A DNA stretch of 64,000 nt from Teredinibacter turnerae (GTDB taxonomy: Bacteria; Pseudomonadota; Gammaproteobacteria; Pseudomonadales; Cellvibrionaceae), in NCBI RefSeq assembly GCF_037935975.1, contig NZ_CP149817.1:2108001-2172000 (forward strand). Direction: 5' to 3'. Under the pieces are notes generated by a model. That model searched no databases. It saw nothing but the letters and a program-made list of their open reading frames with translations, and had not been told where the DNA came from. The stretch's first letter is position 1. Every line of letters begins with the position of its first letter. This document shows, in pieces, positions 54,663-63,371 of the stretch. The translations under genes were made by a program, and so were the position numbers.

Positions 54663-57101
54663 TTATTCCCCGAGTGTTACCTTCACTGTAACCTCGGCAC
54701 CTTCTGGTTGAAGTGGCACGATGCACCCCTCAATAGCGTTACCGTTAACTTCGATACTCGCTACCCCCGCACTTACGTGGGACGGATTACTCACTTCTAT
54801 ATTATACGTCGCTCCTCTGAAGCGGCGCGTTACCTTATAACCATTCCAATCGCTTGGAATGGACGGGTTAATGCTGAGCCCGTTGTAGTCCGGTTTTACA
54901 CCAAGAATGTACTGGGTTATGGCCACGTAATTCCACGCTGCGGTACCGGTGAGCCAGGAGTTCTTGCCTTCCCCTGGTTTGAATGCGTCTTTACCAGCGA
55001 TCATTTGGCAGTACACATAGGGTTCCACTTTGTGCAAATCGCTGATTTCTTCGAGGTAAGCTGGCGTAACCTTTCGGTAGTACTCGAACGCGCGATCGCC
55101 ATTGCCAATTTGGGCTTCTGCAATCATGATCCACGGGTTGTTGTGGCAGAAAATTCCGGCGTTTTCCTTATACCCTGCTGGGTAGGTCGAGATTTCACCA
55201 TACTCTATATAGTATTTGGTGAATGCGGGTTGTTGCAGCACGATCCCGTACTCGCAATCCAGGTGCTCTTTAACGGAGTCCATGGATTTATGTACCAGCC
55301 CGTCTTCCAGGCCGATACCGGCCATACCACAGAAGCCCTGCGATTCGATGAAGATTTTGCCTTCTTCATTCTCGTTGGAGCCTACTTTATTGCCATAGTA
55401 GTCATAGGCGCGCAGATACCATTCGCCGTCCCAACCGTCTTTTTTTACGGCCTCAATCATCGCATCCACATGCTTTTGTGCTTCTGCGGCATCGTCATCT
55501 TTGCCGAGTACCTGGCACAGCTTGATAAACTCTTTGCCGTAAAGAACGAAAGAGCCTGCAATCATCAAGGATTCCGCTGTAAAACCCTTTTTGTTTCCGG
55601 TGGTTTGGAAAGATTCATTGGGGTCTTCGGAGAAACAGTTCAGATTCAGGCAATCATTCCAGTCTGCGCGACCAATCAGCGGAAGCCCATGGGGCCCTAG
55701 GTTGTTTACGGTGAAGTAGAAAGAGCGCTTGAGATGTTCAAAATGCGTCGTCGCTTTTGACTCGTCGTTGTCGTAGGGCACCATTTCGTCGAGGATGCCC
55801 ATGTCGCCGGACTCTTTAATATAGTCAGTCGTGGACAAAATCAGCCACAGTGGGTCATCGTTGAATCCACCACCCAGAGTGTGGTTACCTCGTTTGGTCA
55901 GCGGTTGATATTGATGGTAAGCGGAGCCGTCTTCAAACTGCGTAGATGCGATATCGATGATGCGCTCACGGGCGCGTTCAGGAACCTGGTGCACGAAACC
56001 AACAAGGTCCTGGCTTGAATCCCGAAAGCCCATACCGCGGCCAATACCGGTTTCAAAGAAGGATGCGGAGCGACTCATGTTGAATGTCACCATGCACTGA
56101 TATTGGTTCCAGATATTGACCATACGATCGAGCTTTTCATCGCCGCTGTTGAGTTCGTACGTGGAAAGCAGTTTGCTCCAGTAATCGCTGAGCTTTTTGA
56201 GTTCAGCGTCCACCTTCTCAACGGTGTTGAATCGCTCAATCACAGCCTTTGCCGGATCTTTATTTATGACGTTCTTGCTTTCCCACTTATTGTCCTTGTC
56301 GACTTCGATATAACCTAATATGAACGTGAGATCTTTTTCTTCACCAGGCGCCAGTTCGATTTCAAGGTAATGCGAGGCGCAGGGTGACCAGCCATGTGCT
56401 TCTGAGTTGCGGGGTTCCCCTTCAAACACCGCGTCAGGGCGGTCGAAATCGTTATAGGTACCTTTCCATGTATCGCGGTCGGTATCGTAGCCCTGGATCG
56501 GAGCGTTTACTGAGAAGAAGGCGTAGTGATTGCGACGCTCTTTGAATTCGGTTTTGTGGTAAATAACGGAACCTTCGACTTCCACCTCCCCAGTCGAAAG
56601 ATTGCGCTGAAGGTTTTGCATATCGTCTTCAGCGTTCCACAAACACCATTCGATGAAAGAGAAAAATTTCAGTTTTTTGGTCGCGCCAGATGTGTTTTTA
56701 AGTTTTACTTTTTGCACTTCAGCCCAGGTGCCCAATGGAATGAAATACGTTACCTCTGCCTCTACGCCATTACGCTCACCGGTAATTCGGGTGTAACTCA
56801 TTCCATGGGCGCAGCTGTAGTTGTCAAGCTCAGCTTTTACAGGTTTCCAGCCTGGCGACCACACATCGCCACCATCGTTGATGTAAAAGTATTTTCCACC
56901 GTTATCTACGGGCACGTTGTTGTAGCGGTAGCGGGTAAGACGGCGGAATTTTGCGTCTTTGTAAAAAGTGTATCCCCCAGCGGTGTTTGAAATCAGGCTG
57001 AAAAAATCCTCGTTACCCAGGTAGTTGATCCACGGGTAGGGCGTTTTAGGATTTGTGATTACGTATTCTTTTGCCTTATCGTCAAAATGACCAAATTTCA
57101 T
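54663..57101 (-). CDS. Cellobiose phosphorylase (GH94)
   Basis: An 812-residue cytoplasmic enzyme that converts cellobiose and phosphate to alpha-glucose-1-phosphate and glucose. It follows the Cellvibrio gilvus-type enzyme along its length: [93 protein letters not shown], catalytic Asp in [17 protein letters not shown], and [12 protein letters not shown]. This is the clearer of the two GH94 calls. AAGG lies before ATG 57101. It saves one ATP per disaccharide compared with hydrolysis. It is monocistronic, with its own terminator and a long upstream region. Confidence 0.94.
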   Translation of the reverse strand: MKFGHFDDKAKEYVITNPKTPYPWINYLGNEDFFSLISNTAGGYTFYKDAKFRRLTRYRYNNVPVDNGGKYFYINDGGDVWSPGWKPVKAELDNYSCAHGMSYTRITGERNGVEAEVTYFIPLGTWAEVQKVKLKNTSGATKKLKFFSFIEWCLWNAEDDMQNLQRNLSTGEVEVEGSVIYHKTEFKERRNHYAFFSVNAPIQGYDTDRDTWKGTYNDFDRPDAVFEGEPRNSEAHGWSPCASHYLEIELAPGEEKDLTFILGYIEVDKDNKWESKNVINKDPAKAVIERFNTVEKVDAELKKLSDYWSKLLSTYELNSGDEKLDRMVNIWNQYQCMVTFNMSRSASFFETGIGRGMGFRDSSQDLVGFVHQVPERARERIIDIASTQFEDGSAYHQYQPLTKRGNHTLGGGFNDDPLWLILSTTDYIKESGDMGILDEMVPYDNDESKATTHFEHLKRSFYFTVNNLGPHGLPLIGRADWNDCLNLNCFSEDPNESFQTTGNKKGFTAESLMIAGSFVLYGKEFIKLCQVLGKDDDAAEAQKHVDAMIEAVKKDGWDGEWYLRAYDYYGNKVGSNENEEGKIFIESQGFCGMAGIGLEDGLVHKSMDSVKEHLDCEYGIVLQQPAFTKYYIEYGEISTYPAGYKENAGIFCHNNPWIMIAEAQIGNGDRAFEYYRKVTPAYLEEISDLHKVEPYVYCQMIAGKDAFKPGEGKNSWLTGTAAWNYVAITQYILGVKPDYNGLSINPSIPSDWNGYKVTRRFRGATYNIEVSNPSHVSAGVASIEVNGNAIEGCIVPLQPEGAEVTVKVTLGE

Positions 57102-57849
57102 TTTGTGTACCTTAGCTAGTTTTCGGTTTAGGTTTTTAATGGAACCCTTTCCGGTTTGGGCAACAAGTGCGTACCGCCGGGATGTTCCTCATTTTCGTTA
57201 TTGTTATTTATTTTTTTAGCGTCGTCGGGTCGGTTAATTTGCCGCTCAGACACACAGCGTAATTTCTTGTTTTTGCACTTAAACCCGGGCTATATCGTCA
57301 TTATGGGTGCCCATATTGTCAGCTCGGATGAATTGACCGCGCTCTACAGCCCAATCGACTCCACGGGTCTGTATCAGGTAGCCGTTGTATCAGGCGAATG
57401 TGCTTAATCGCTAAATGCAAACTGGCGTGTATTCTATGTGAAATTCGTTTAATTGGCATCTGTTTGCGGGCGACTATAAAGCAAATTAATAGAAAAGTAG
57501 GGTTAAATGGACGGGGGGTAAGCTGCGCTCGGGTGGAGGTTGTGATTGTCGTCTAAATTATTGTTTTCCGCGCTAGAGAGAATCGTTCAAATATTAATCT
57601 TATGGTTAATTTGACTATATTGTTCATGCGTTTTGGTTAGTGAAAATTTGTTGCCGGGTTGCTGCTCGTGGTATAAACCGCGCGAAGCTCTTGGGAAAAT
57701 CTTGTTGGAAAAAAGAGAGGTTTGATTCACGCTCGCCCCCCTTCTTACCGCCCAGAGTCTGGCCCAAAAGCGCGGAGATACACGGTTGTTTATCCGATAC
57801 AGCCTGTAACAACAACTGAATATAAGAGCTCATACCAAAAGGGGGAACT
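57102..57849. other. Divergent regulatory region between cellobiose phosphorylase and the DUF4380 gene
   Basis: 748 bp with no supportable gene; two short frames (57156-57407 and 57624-57833) lack family features. A palindrome TATGGG-TG-CCCATA lies at 57302-57315 and could be an operator. The stretch 57570-57640 is A/T-rich and may hold the promoters. No tRNA or hairpin terminator is seen. Confidence 0.45.
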
Positions 57850-58698
57850 GTGGATTCTAATCAGCGCCGTGTGCAAACGTTTTCGATGAAAACTGGCGCA
57901 TGCACATTAACTGTAAGTGAGAATGGTGGCCGTATAACCCACTTTTCTGCGAATGAAAAAAATATTCTGGTAGATGCGGGCATTCAAACAGGTTCTACTT
58001 TCTGGCCCTCCCCACAATCGCTCTGGCAATGGCCGCCACCCGCGGAACTGGACGATGCCCCCTACGAACTGGTGGAACACTCTTCTCAGCGCATTTGTTT
58101 GCGTAGCCCGGTGGAACCGCAACTGGGGATTCAGGTGACCAAAGTCTTTAGCCCGATCGCGAACGGGTTTAATGTAGCTTACGTGATCGCGAACGTTTTG
58201 GGGGACATCGTCAGTATGGCGCCTTGGGAAATCAGCCGGGTCAGCGGTGGCTTGAGCTTTTACCGGTCAGCTACACCACCGGAGGCGCATTCGACGTGCG
58301 ATGCAGTGTTTGCTGAAGGCTGCTATTGGTATGAATATAAGGTCGATGGGCTAACCGGCATCCCCAAATTGTTCGCCAATAATTCTGCTGGCTGGCTGGC
58401 ATACGTGGAAGGTAACCAATTACTTGTCAAAACGTTTCCTACGATCACCCCGGAGGAAGTCGCGCCCGGCGAAGGAGAAGTGGAAATTTATGGTCACGCT
58501 GACGTTAACAACCCTTATGTGGAAATTGAGCAACAAGGGCCATTTCGCGCGATTATGCCAGGTATGCGATTAATCTGGGCGGTCGACTGGCGCATCTTCG
58601 AGTTACCTGAAAGTATGCCTTTGGCACTTGGCAGCCGCGATCTGGTGGAGTTTGTGGAAGCAGAAGTGCTCGCCGGGGAGGCTTTGCAAGCGATATAA
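57850..58698 (+). CDS. DUF4380 (galactose mutarotase-like) protein
   Basis: A 282-residue soluble protein with a beta-sandwich sugar-binding pattern: VSENGGRITHFSANEKNILVD, TFWPSPQSLWQWPPPAELD, LRSPVEPQLGIQVTKVFSPIANGFNVAYVI, APWEISRVSGG, and KLFANNSAGWLAYVEGNQLLVKTFPTI. It matches DUF4380, which has the galactose mutarotase fold. The catalytic state is unknown. GTG 57850 follows GGGGGAACT; an ATG 13 codons later is the alternative. Divergent from cellobiose phosphorylase and upstream of bdhA on the same strand, so it may act on released sugar. Confidence 0.72.
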   Translation: MDSNQRRVQTFSMKTGACTLTVSENGGRITHFSANEKNILVDAGIQTGSTFWPSPQSLWQWPPPAELDDAPYELVEHSSQRICLRSPVEPQLGIQVTKVFSPIANGFNVAYVIANVLGDIVSMAPWEISRVSGGLSFYRSATPPEAHSTCDAVFAEGCYWYEYKVDGLTGIPKLFANNSAGWLAYVEGNQLLVKTFPTITPEEVAPGEGEVEIYGHADVNNPYVEIEQQGPFRAIMPGMRLIWAVDWRIFELPESMPLALGSRDLVEFVEAEVLAGEALQAI

Positions 58699-58832
58699 CC
58701 GCGTGTTGCAGACAATAATACGAGAGGAAAGCGGGCGGCGGCGGGTGATTCATCCACCCGCCCCAATTATATGGTTTACACTTTAAGGGATTGCTGTCGA
58801 GTCACTTCGTTTGGACGACAAGGAGTCCCACC

Positions 58833-59600
58833 ATGGATCTGCCCACCAAAACGGTATTGATCACCGGGGCTGGCAGCGGGATTGGCGCCGCTGTCGCCGA
58901 GAACCTCGCAAAAAAAGCCTTCAATATTATTGTTTCTGACCTTAACCTAAGCAGCGCGGAAAAAGTCAGTGCGAAGATCAACGCGCATGGAGGCCACGCC
59001 CGCGCCCTGGGGCTCGATGTTGCTGACCAGCAAAGTATTGAGTCCTGTGCTGCTACCCACCCCGAAATTGATATCCTTGTTAACAATGCCGGCCTGCAAT
59101 TTGTGGCCAAGCTTGAATCTTTCCCTCCCGAAAAATGGCGCCTGCTTATGGACGTCCTGCTTGTGGGCCCTGCAATGCTATCGCGGGCGCTATTGCCAGC
59201 GATGCGTGAACGTGGGTATGGCCGGATTATCAATGTGGGTTCTATACATGCGCTGGTCGCATCACCGTTTAAAAGTGCCTATGTCGCGGCTAAGCATGGG
59301 CTGCTCGGTTTCTCGAAGGTTGTCGCGCTGGAAACGGCGGATCAGAATATTACGATAAATACAATATGTCCCTCATACGTGAAAACGCCGCTTGTCGAAA
59401 GCCAAATAACCCAGCAGGCGAGAGAGCATGGTATGTCGGAAGCGGACGTTATCGACAAAATCATGCTCGAGCCGATGCCGAAGAAAGCGTTCATCGGCAT
59501 GGATGAACTTGTTGCTGCTACCACTTTTCTGATCTCAGATGAAGCGCGGAATATGACCGGACAAACTCTCACTATCGACGGCGGGTGGACGATCAAATAA
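58833..59600 (+). CDS. bdhA: 3-hydroxybutyrate dehydrogenase
   Basis: A 255-residue NAD-dependent short-chain dehydrogenase that interconverts 3-hydroxybutyrate and acetoacetate in PHB breakdown. Motifs: TGAGSGIG nucleotide fold, LVNNAGLQFVA, catalytic Ser-Tyr-Lys in NVGSIHALVASPFKSAYVAAKHG and substrate-side NTICPSYVKTPLVESQI. The typical 3-HBDH stretch QITQQAREHGMSEADVI is present. GGAG precedes ATG 58833, and an upstream in-frame ATG at 58791 is not used. Its stop overlaps the phaC start by one base (TAATG). Confidence 0.93.
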   Translation: MDLPTKTVLITGAGSGIGAAVAENLAKKAFNIIVSDLNLSSAEKVSAKINAHGGHARALGLDVADQQSIESCAATHPEIDILVNNAGLQFVAKLESFPPEKWRLLMDVLLVGPAMLSRALLPAMRERGYGRIINVGSIHALVASPFKSAYVAAKHGLLGFSKVVALETADQNITINTICPSYVKTPLVESQITQQAREHGMSEADVIDKIMLEPMPKKAFIGMDELVAATTFLISDEARNMTGQTLTIDGGWTIK

Positions 59601-61417
59601 TGATAAATGCGAGCACAACATCTTCAGAGTCAGAGGTACAAGCAGAACTATTGCAAATGATTGAAAAATTCAACGGCGTGTTTAACGATTTGGTTCAGGA
59701 TGTAATGCAGCGGGTTATTGCCCAGCAATTTGAGGGGGAGTCGACAACAGCAGATTTTGGCAGTGCGTCGAGCGGCCAAATTCCTAACATCAAATTGGAC
59801 CCCCAGTCGTTTCTTAAGCAACAATTTAATTTTCTAACGCAGCAACAGATGCTTTGGCAGAACGCAGTTCGCTCGCTGGTGGGTGAGCCGCAGCAACCCT
59901 TGGTCAAAGAGGCGAGGGGAGACAAACGTTTTGTCGATGGCGACTGGGAGGGCAACCCCGTTTTTTCATATATCAAACAAGCGTATCTTCTCAATGCGGA
60001 ATACTTAAATAGTCTTGTGGATGTAATGCAGTTCGACGATAAGCGGGTAGAAGAGCGCATCCGGTTTTATACGCGGCAATTTGTGAACAGCATGTCGCCG
60101 AGCAATTATTTGTTCACCAACCCGGAAGTGTTTCGCGAAATACTGCAGTCGGAAGGTGAAAATCTTGCGCGCGGTATCGACAATTTTATGCGCGATTTAG
60201 AAAACAGTCCAAATGAAGCATTTAAAATAACACAGGTAAAAGTCGATGCCTTTCGCTTAGGGCAAGACCTCGCGAGTACACCAGGATCTGTCGTCTATAA
60301 AAATCGACTTATTCAATTGATTCAGTACGCGCCCACGACAGCACAAACGCATCGAATTCCACTTCTGATAATTCCTCCCTTTATCAATAAATATTACATA
60401 CTCGACTTGGACAAAAAGAAGTCCCTGGTGCGCTGGCTCGTGGATCAAGGTTTTACTGTTTTTATGATTTCTTGGGTTAACCCGGATCATACCTACGAGA
60501 GTGTGGGGTTCGACGAATATGTCCGTGAGGGGGTGAACGCGGCCCTTAATAACGTGGTGACGATCACCGGCGAGGACCGGGTTAACGTTGCGGGTTATTG
60601 TGTTGGCGGTACCCTGCTAGGGATGGCGCAAAGCTGGTTGCGTGCGCGGGGAGACGCACGCATCAATTCACTTTCATTCCTGACGACGCTATTCGATTTC
60701 TCTGAGCCCGGCGAGGTGGGTAATTACATTTCGGAGCAGGTGTATTCCGTTATTGAGCAATCGGTGCGGAACAAAGGTTATTTTGATGGTCGAATTCTTG
60801 GGTTGGGGTTTAGCCTGTTAAGAGAAAATAATCTGTTTTGGTCTTTTTTTATTAACAATTATTTGCGAGGTAAGGACCCAACGCCTTTCGATATTCTTTA
60901 CTGGAATTCCGATTCGACAAATATCCCTGGTGATGCGTATCTGTACTATTTACGCAATATGTACATGGATAACCGGTTGCGCGAGCCAGGGGCGCTAACC
61001 GTGATGGGCCTGCCTTTGGATTTAACATCAATTGACACCCCGAGCTATTTTCTAGCCGCAATGAGTGATCACATCGTGTTGTGGAATGCCGCTTACCGCA
61101 GCGCTCACTGCCTGGGGGGCGCGAAGCGATTCGTGTTAACAGAGTCTGGCCACGTTGCGGGTGTGGTCAACCCGGCAGACGGAGGCAAATATCCGCACTG
61201 GGTGAATGACAAGTTACCGGATTCGCCACAGGACTGGCTGGCAGGAGCGAGTCAGGTGGATGGTTCCTGGTGGCGGGACTGGCAAGCCTGGCTAGTGCAG
61301 CACTCTGGCACCGAAGGTGAGCCGCCCGCTATGGCCTCAGCGCTTGAACCTGCGCCAGGCAGCTACGTTAAAAAACGTCTCGAGACGACCGTGGTCAAGG
61401 AAGATGTTCCCGCCTGA
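59600..61417 (+). CDS. phaC: Class I polyhydroxyalkanoate synthase
   Basis: A 605-residue granule-bound polymerase that links hydroxyacyl-CoA units into PHA. The N-terminal PhaC_N domain precedes an alpha/beta-hydrolase core with the lipase-like box GYCVGG and catalytic Cys334; the other triad members are Asp490 (SDHIVLW) and His518 (SGHVAGVVNP). The length and the absence of a PhaE or PhaR subunit partner point to class I. The start at 59600 is coupled to bdhA; an in-frame ATG 15 bp earlier would lengthen the overlap. Confidence 0.95.
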   Translation: MINASTTSSESEVQAELLQMIEKFNGVFNDLVQDVMQRVIAQQFEGESTTADFGSASSGQIPNIKLDPQSFLKQQFNFLTQQQMLWQNAVRSLVGEPQQPLVKEARGDKRFVDGDWEGNPVFSYIKQAYLLNAEYLNSLVDVMQFDDKRVEERIRFYTRQFVNSMSPSNYLFTNPEVFREILQSEGENLARGIDNFMRDLENSPNEAFKITQVKVDAFRLGQDLASTPGSVVYKNRLIQLIQYAPTTAQTHRIPLLIIPPFINKYYILDLDKKKSLVRWLVDQGFTVFMISWVNPDHTYESVGFDEYVREGVNAALNNVVTITGEDRVNVAGYCVGGTLLGMAQSWLRARGDARINSLSFLTTLFDFSEPGEVGNYISEQVYSVIEQSVRNKGYFDGRILGLGFSLLRENNLFWSFFINNYLRGKDPTPFDILYWNSDSTNIPGDAYLYYLRNMYMDNRLREPGALTVMGLPLDLTSIDTPSYFLAAMSDHIVLWNAAYRSAHCLGGAKRFVLTESGHVAGVVNPADGGKYPHWVNDKLPDSPQDWLAGASQVDGSWWRDWQAWLVQHSGTEGEPPAMASALEPAPGSYVKKRLETTVVKEDVPA

Positions 61418-61486
61418 AGTACCATCGAACAACCTCGCCAGGCGCACTTTTTCGCACCTGGCACCGCCGCCATCAACACGCCCTGG

Positions 61487-61516
61487 TGAACAGCGCACAA
61501 GGAATGCGAGTATACT
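61487..61516 (+). promoter_or_regulatory. Possible promoter of phaR
   Basis: TGAACA (61487-61492), an 18-bp spacer and TATACT (61511-61516), 40 bp before the phaR start. The -10 is good, the -35 moderate. Confidence 0.45.
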
Positions 61517-61555
61517 CAGGGTTGCCCATGCAAGCAGTTTAGAGAGCCGACTTCC

Positions 61556-62065
61556 GTGATACTCATTAAAAAGTACCCCAACCGTCGTTTGTACGACACG
61601 TCGAAGAGTCAGTACATCAACCTTGAAACCATCAAACAACTGGTGATGCAACATCAGGAGTTCAAGGTGGTGGACTCGAAGACGGACGAAGATCTCACCA
61701 AAAGTATCTTGCTGCAGATTATCAGTGAGCAGGAAGCAAACGATAGCCAGTCAATACTGACGCAAACCGTGCTGAAGCAATTGATTCGCTTCTATGGCAG
61801 CGATATGCAGGTATTCATGCGCCAGTACCTGGAGCAGAGCATCGCCACATTTTTAGAGCGTCAGGATGCGTTCCACGGTGTTATGAAGGAGTTTATGGAA
61901 TCGACCTCTCCAATGAGCGTGTTCAACCAGATGGTGGAAAAAAATATGCAGGTTTGGCAACAATTTACGTCTGGGCAGCCAGTTAATCCCTTCGCCAACG
62001 GCACAAAAAAATCAAGCGATTCGGCACCAAACAAACCTGAATCACCCGATTCCGAAGAAAAGTAA
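61556..62065 (+). CDS. phaR: PHA synthesis repressor PhaR
   Basis: A 169-residue DNA-binding and PHA-binding regulator. The N-terminal PHB_acc_N domain ILIKKYPNRRLYDTSKSQYINLETIKQLV is the family hallmark; a PHB_acc domain follows (LLQIISEQEANDSQSILTQTVLKQLIRFYG) and the tail is acidic. Known PhaR represses phasin genes until polymer granules titrate it. The start is GTG 61556, the only start consistent with the family N-terminus. The GTGCAGCA sites upstream of both phasin genes are proposed operators. Confidence 0.95.
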   Translation: MILIKKYPNRRLYDTSKSQYINLETIKQLVMQHQEFKVVDSKTDEDLTKSILLQIISEQEANDSQSILTQTVLKQLIRFYGSDMQVFMRQYLEQSIATFLERQDAFHGVMKEFMESTSPMSVFNQMVEKNMQVWQQFTSGQPVNPFANGTKKSSDSAPNKPESPDSEEK

Positions 62066-62115
62066 CCCCCTTTTAACGTTGCCCGTTTTAGCTCCAAAAA
62101 GATCTAAGTAAAGTA

Positions 62116-62126
62116 TGCTGCAGTGC
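62116..62126. promoter_or_regulatory. Inverted partial copy of the phasin operator
   Basis: TGCTGCAGTGC, which matches the reverse complement of the 15-bp phasin motif at 9 of 11 positions. It lies 12 bp before the -35 box of the first phasin promoter. Confidence 0.4.
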
Positions 62127-62137
62127 GTCATTTCAGC

Positions 62138-62166
62138 TTGACCGCTTATATTTGCGAACTTAAACT
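62138..62166 (+). promoter_or_regulatory. Sigma-70 promoter of the first phasin gene
   Basis: TTGACC (62138-62143), a 17-bp spacer and TAAACT (62161-62166). A second promoter of the same design precedes the next phasin. Confidence 0.75.
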
Positions 62167-62175
62167 TACTGTGAA

Positions 62176-62190
62176 TATTGCGGTGCAGCA
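62176..62190. promoter_or_regulatory. Proposed PhaR operator, first phasin
   Basis: TATTGCGGTGCAGCA begins 9 bp after the -10 box, over the expected start of transcription. The identical 15-mer is found at the same place before the second phasin. Confidence 0.65.
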
Positions 62191-62211
62191 TCCCAACAGG
62201 AGGGTAACACC

Positions 62212-62526
62212 ATGTTAGAAAAAATGTTTGAGCAGGCTCAGAACGCCTACAAACCCATGAACGAACTGCTGAACCTCAACACCAAGGTGTTTGAGGAAAT
62301 GGCAGAAAAACAAAAGACGCTGGTTACCGAAATGATGAACGACGGTATGGCGTTCGCCAAAGAACTCGGTTCACAGAAGGATTTCTCCGGTGTCTATCAG
62401 GCGCAAAAATCCTACATGGAAGGCCTGCAAGACAAGCTTGTGAGCGCGTCCACCGACTTCTATGACATGTTCACCAGCACGCAGGAAAAAGCAGGTGAAG
62501 TCATTAAGAGCGCCGCAACGGTTTGA
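62212..62526 (+). CDS. phaP: Phasin family protein (granule-associated)
   Basis: A 104-residue amphipathic helical protein that coats PHA granules. The sequence MLEKMFEQAQNAYKPMNELLNLNTKVFEEMAEKQKTL has the phasin_2-type start and AQKSYMEGLQDKLV core. CAGGAGGG gives an excellent ribosome-binding site. It is shorter than most phasins (about 180) because it lacks an extended C-terminus. It shares promoter and operator design with the next phasin, from which it is separated by a terminator. Confidence 0.9.
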   Translation: MLEKMFEQAQNAYKPMNELLNLNTKVFEEMAEKQKTLVTEMMNDGMAFAKELGSQKDFSGVYQAQKSYMEGLQDKLVSASTDFYDMFTSTQEKAGEVIKSAATV

Positions 62527-62555
62527 GGTAGCGGGTAGGGATCACACCTATTTCC

Positions 62556-62579
62556 AAACCCGGCGCAGGCCGGGTTTTT
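62556..62579 (+). terminator. Rho-independent terminator after the first phasin
   Basis: AAACCCGGC/GCCGGGTTT stem with a GCAG loop, ending in five T residues, 30 bp after the stop. Confidence 0.9.
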
Positions 62580-62641
62580 ACTTCGGTTATATATCGCCAG
62601 ATATATTGGCGCACAGAAAGCGAAAATCGGCCTCACCGCAA

Positions 62642-62670
62642 TTGACCTTCAAAGAGCGCTTTCTTACACT
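62642..62670 (+). promoter_or_regulatory. Sigma-70 promoter of the second phasin gene
   Basis: TTGACC (62642-62647), a 17-bp spacer and TACACT (62665-62670). The -35 is identical to, and the spacing the same as, the first phasin promoter. Confidence 0.75.
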
Positions 62671-62678
62671 TTGAGTAT

Positions 62679-62693
62679 TATTGCGGTGCAGCA
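62679..62693. promoter_or_regulatory. Proposed PhaR operator, second phasin
   Basis: TATTGCGGTGCAGCA, identical to 62176-62190, beginning 8 bp after the -10 box. Confidence 0.65.
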
Positions 62694-62751
62694 ATGCGAC
62701 GTGCTGATGTACACGTTAAAGGTTCAACACCCGGGCAACAGGAGTAGCATC

Positions 62752-63309
62752 ATGTACGAAAAAATCTACGAGCAAGCCGATTCTTTTTTTAAACCCATAA
62801 CTGATATCCTCACTATCAGTCTCGAAACCATGGACACATTCCGTGAAAAGCAGACGGCCTTTGTAAGTGACGTGGTGGCGGACGGTATTGAGTACGCGAA
62901 AGGCGTGGGTGACCACGGCGGGAATATGGAAACGTTTTATTCTGCGCAAAAAAGTTACTGGGAGAACGTGCAAACCAAGATGTCGTGTAACGCGAAAGAG
63001 TCCATGGCGTTGCTCAGCGAAACCCAGGAAAAAATAACCGAAGTGATTCAGGATAGCTCTCCCTGGTTTGAGGACAAGCCGGTTAAAAAAGCTGCCAAGT
63101 CGGTCGCCCCCACTAAAGCAAGCAAGCCAGCCACGAAGAAAAAAGCCACTGCAAAAGCGGCTCCGAAAGCGGCTTCTGCGGTAAAAGCAGACCCGGTTAA
63201 GGCAGACCCGGTTAAGGCAGAGTCAGGCAAGCCTAAAACTGAATCGGCGCCAAAGCCAGCCGCGCCAGAGAAATCAGCAGGTAAACCTAATGAAGTCGTA
63301 AGTGGTTAA
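62752..63309 (+). CDS. Phasin with Lys/Ala/Pro-rich tail
   Basis: A 185-residue protein. Residues 1-100 are a phasin domain (MYEKIYEQADSFFKPITDILTISLETMDTFREKQTAF, YSAQKSYWENVQTKM), related to the first phasin. Residues about 105-185 form a basic AKAP-type tail (KKAAKSVAPTKASKPATKKKATAKAAPKAA) like histone H1 or PhaF tails, which can bind DNA and help share granules at division. A 15-bp tandem duplication (VKADPVKADP) is visible. ATG 62752 follows CAGGAG; an upstream in-frame start at 62671 would include the operator and is rejected. Confidence 0.88.
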   Translation: MYEKIYEQADSFFKPITDILTISLETMDTFREKQTAFVSDVVADGIEYAKGVGDHGGNMETFYSAQKSYWENVQTKMSCNAKESMALLSETQEKITEVIQDSSPWFEDKPVKKAAKSVAPTKASKPATKKKATAKAAPKAASAVKADPVKADPVKAESGKPKTESAPKPAAPEKSAGKPNEVVSG

Positions 63310-63330
63310 GGTTCTCAGTGCATTGAAAAT

Positions 63331-63352
63331 GGCTGGCAGGTGATTGCCAGCC
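63331..63352. terminator. Hairpin between the convergent phasin and phaB genes
   Basis: GGCTGGCA/TGCCAGCC stem, 8-bp arms and 6-nt loop, in the 62-bp gap between the two stop codons. Neither flank has a strong T run, so it may act for both genes as a weak terminator. Confidence 0.55.
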
Positions 63353-63371
63353 TAAACCCTTTCTTTGAGGG

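Noticed and set aside
57156..57407. Rightward 83-codon frame upstream of the DUF4380 gene
   Set aside because: It has no ribosome-binding site or recognisable features and occupies a divergent regulatory region.
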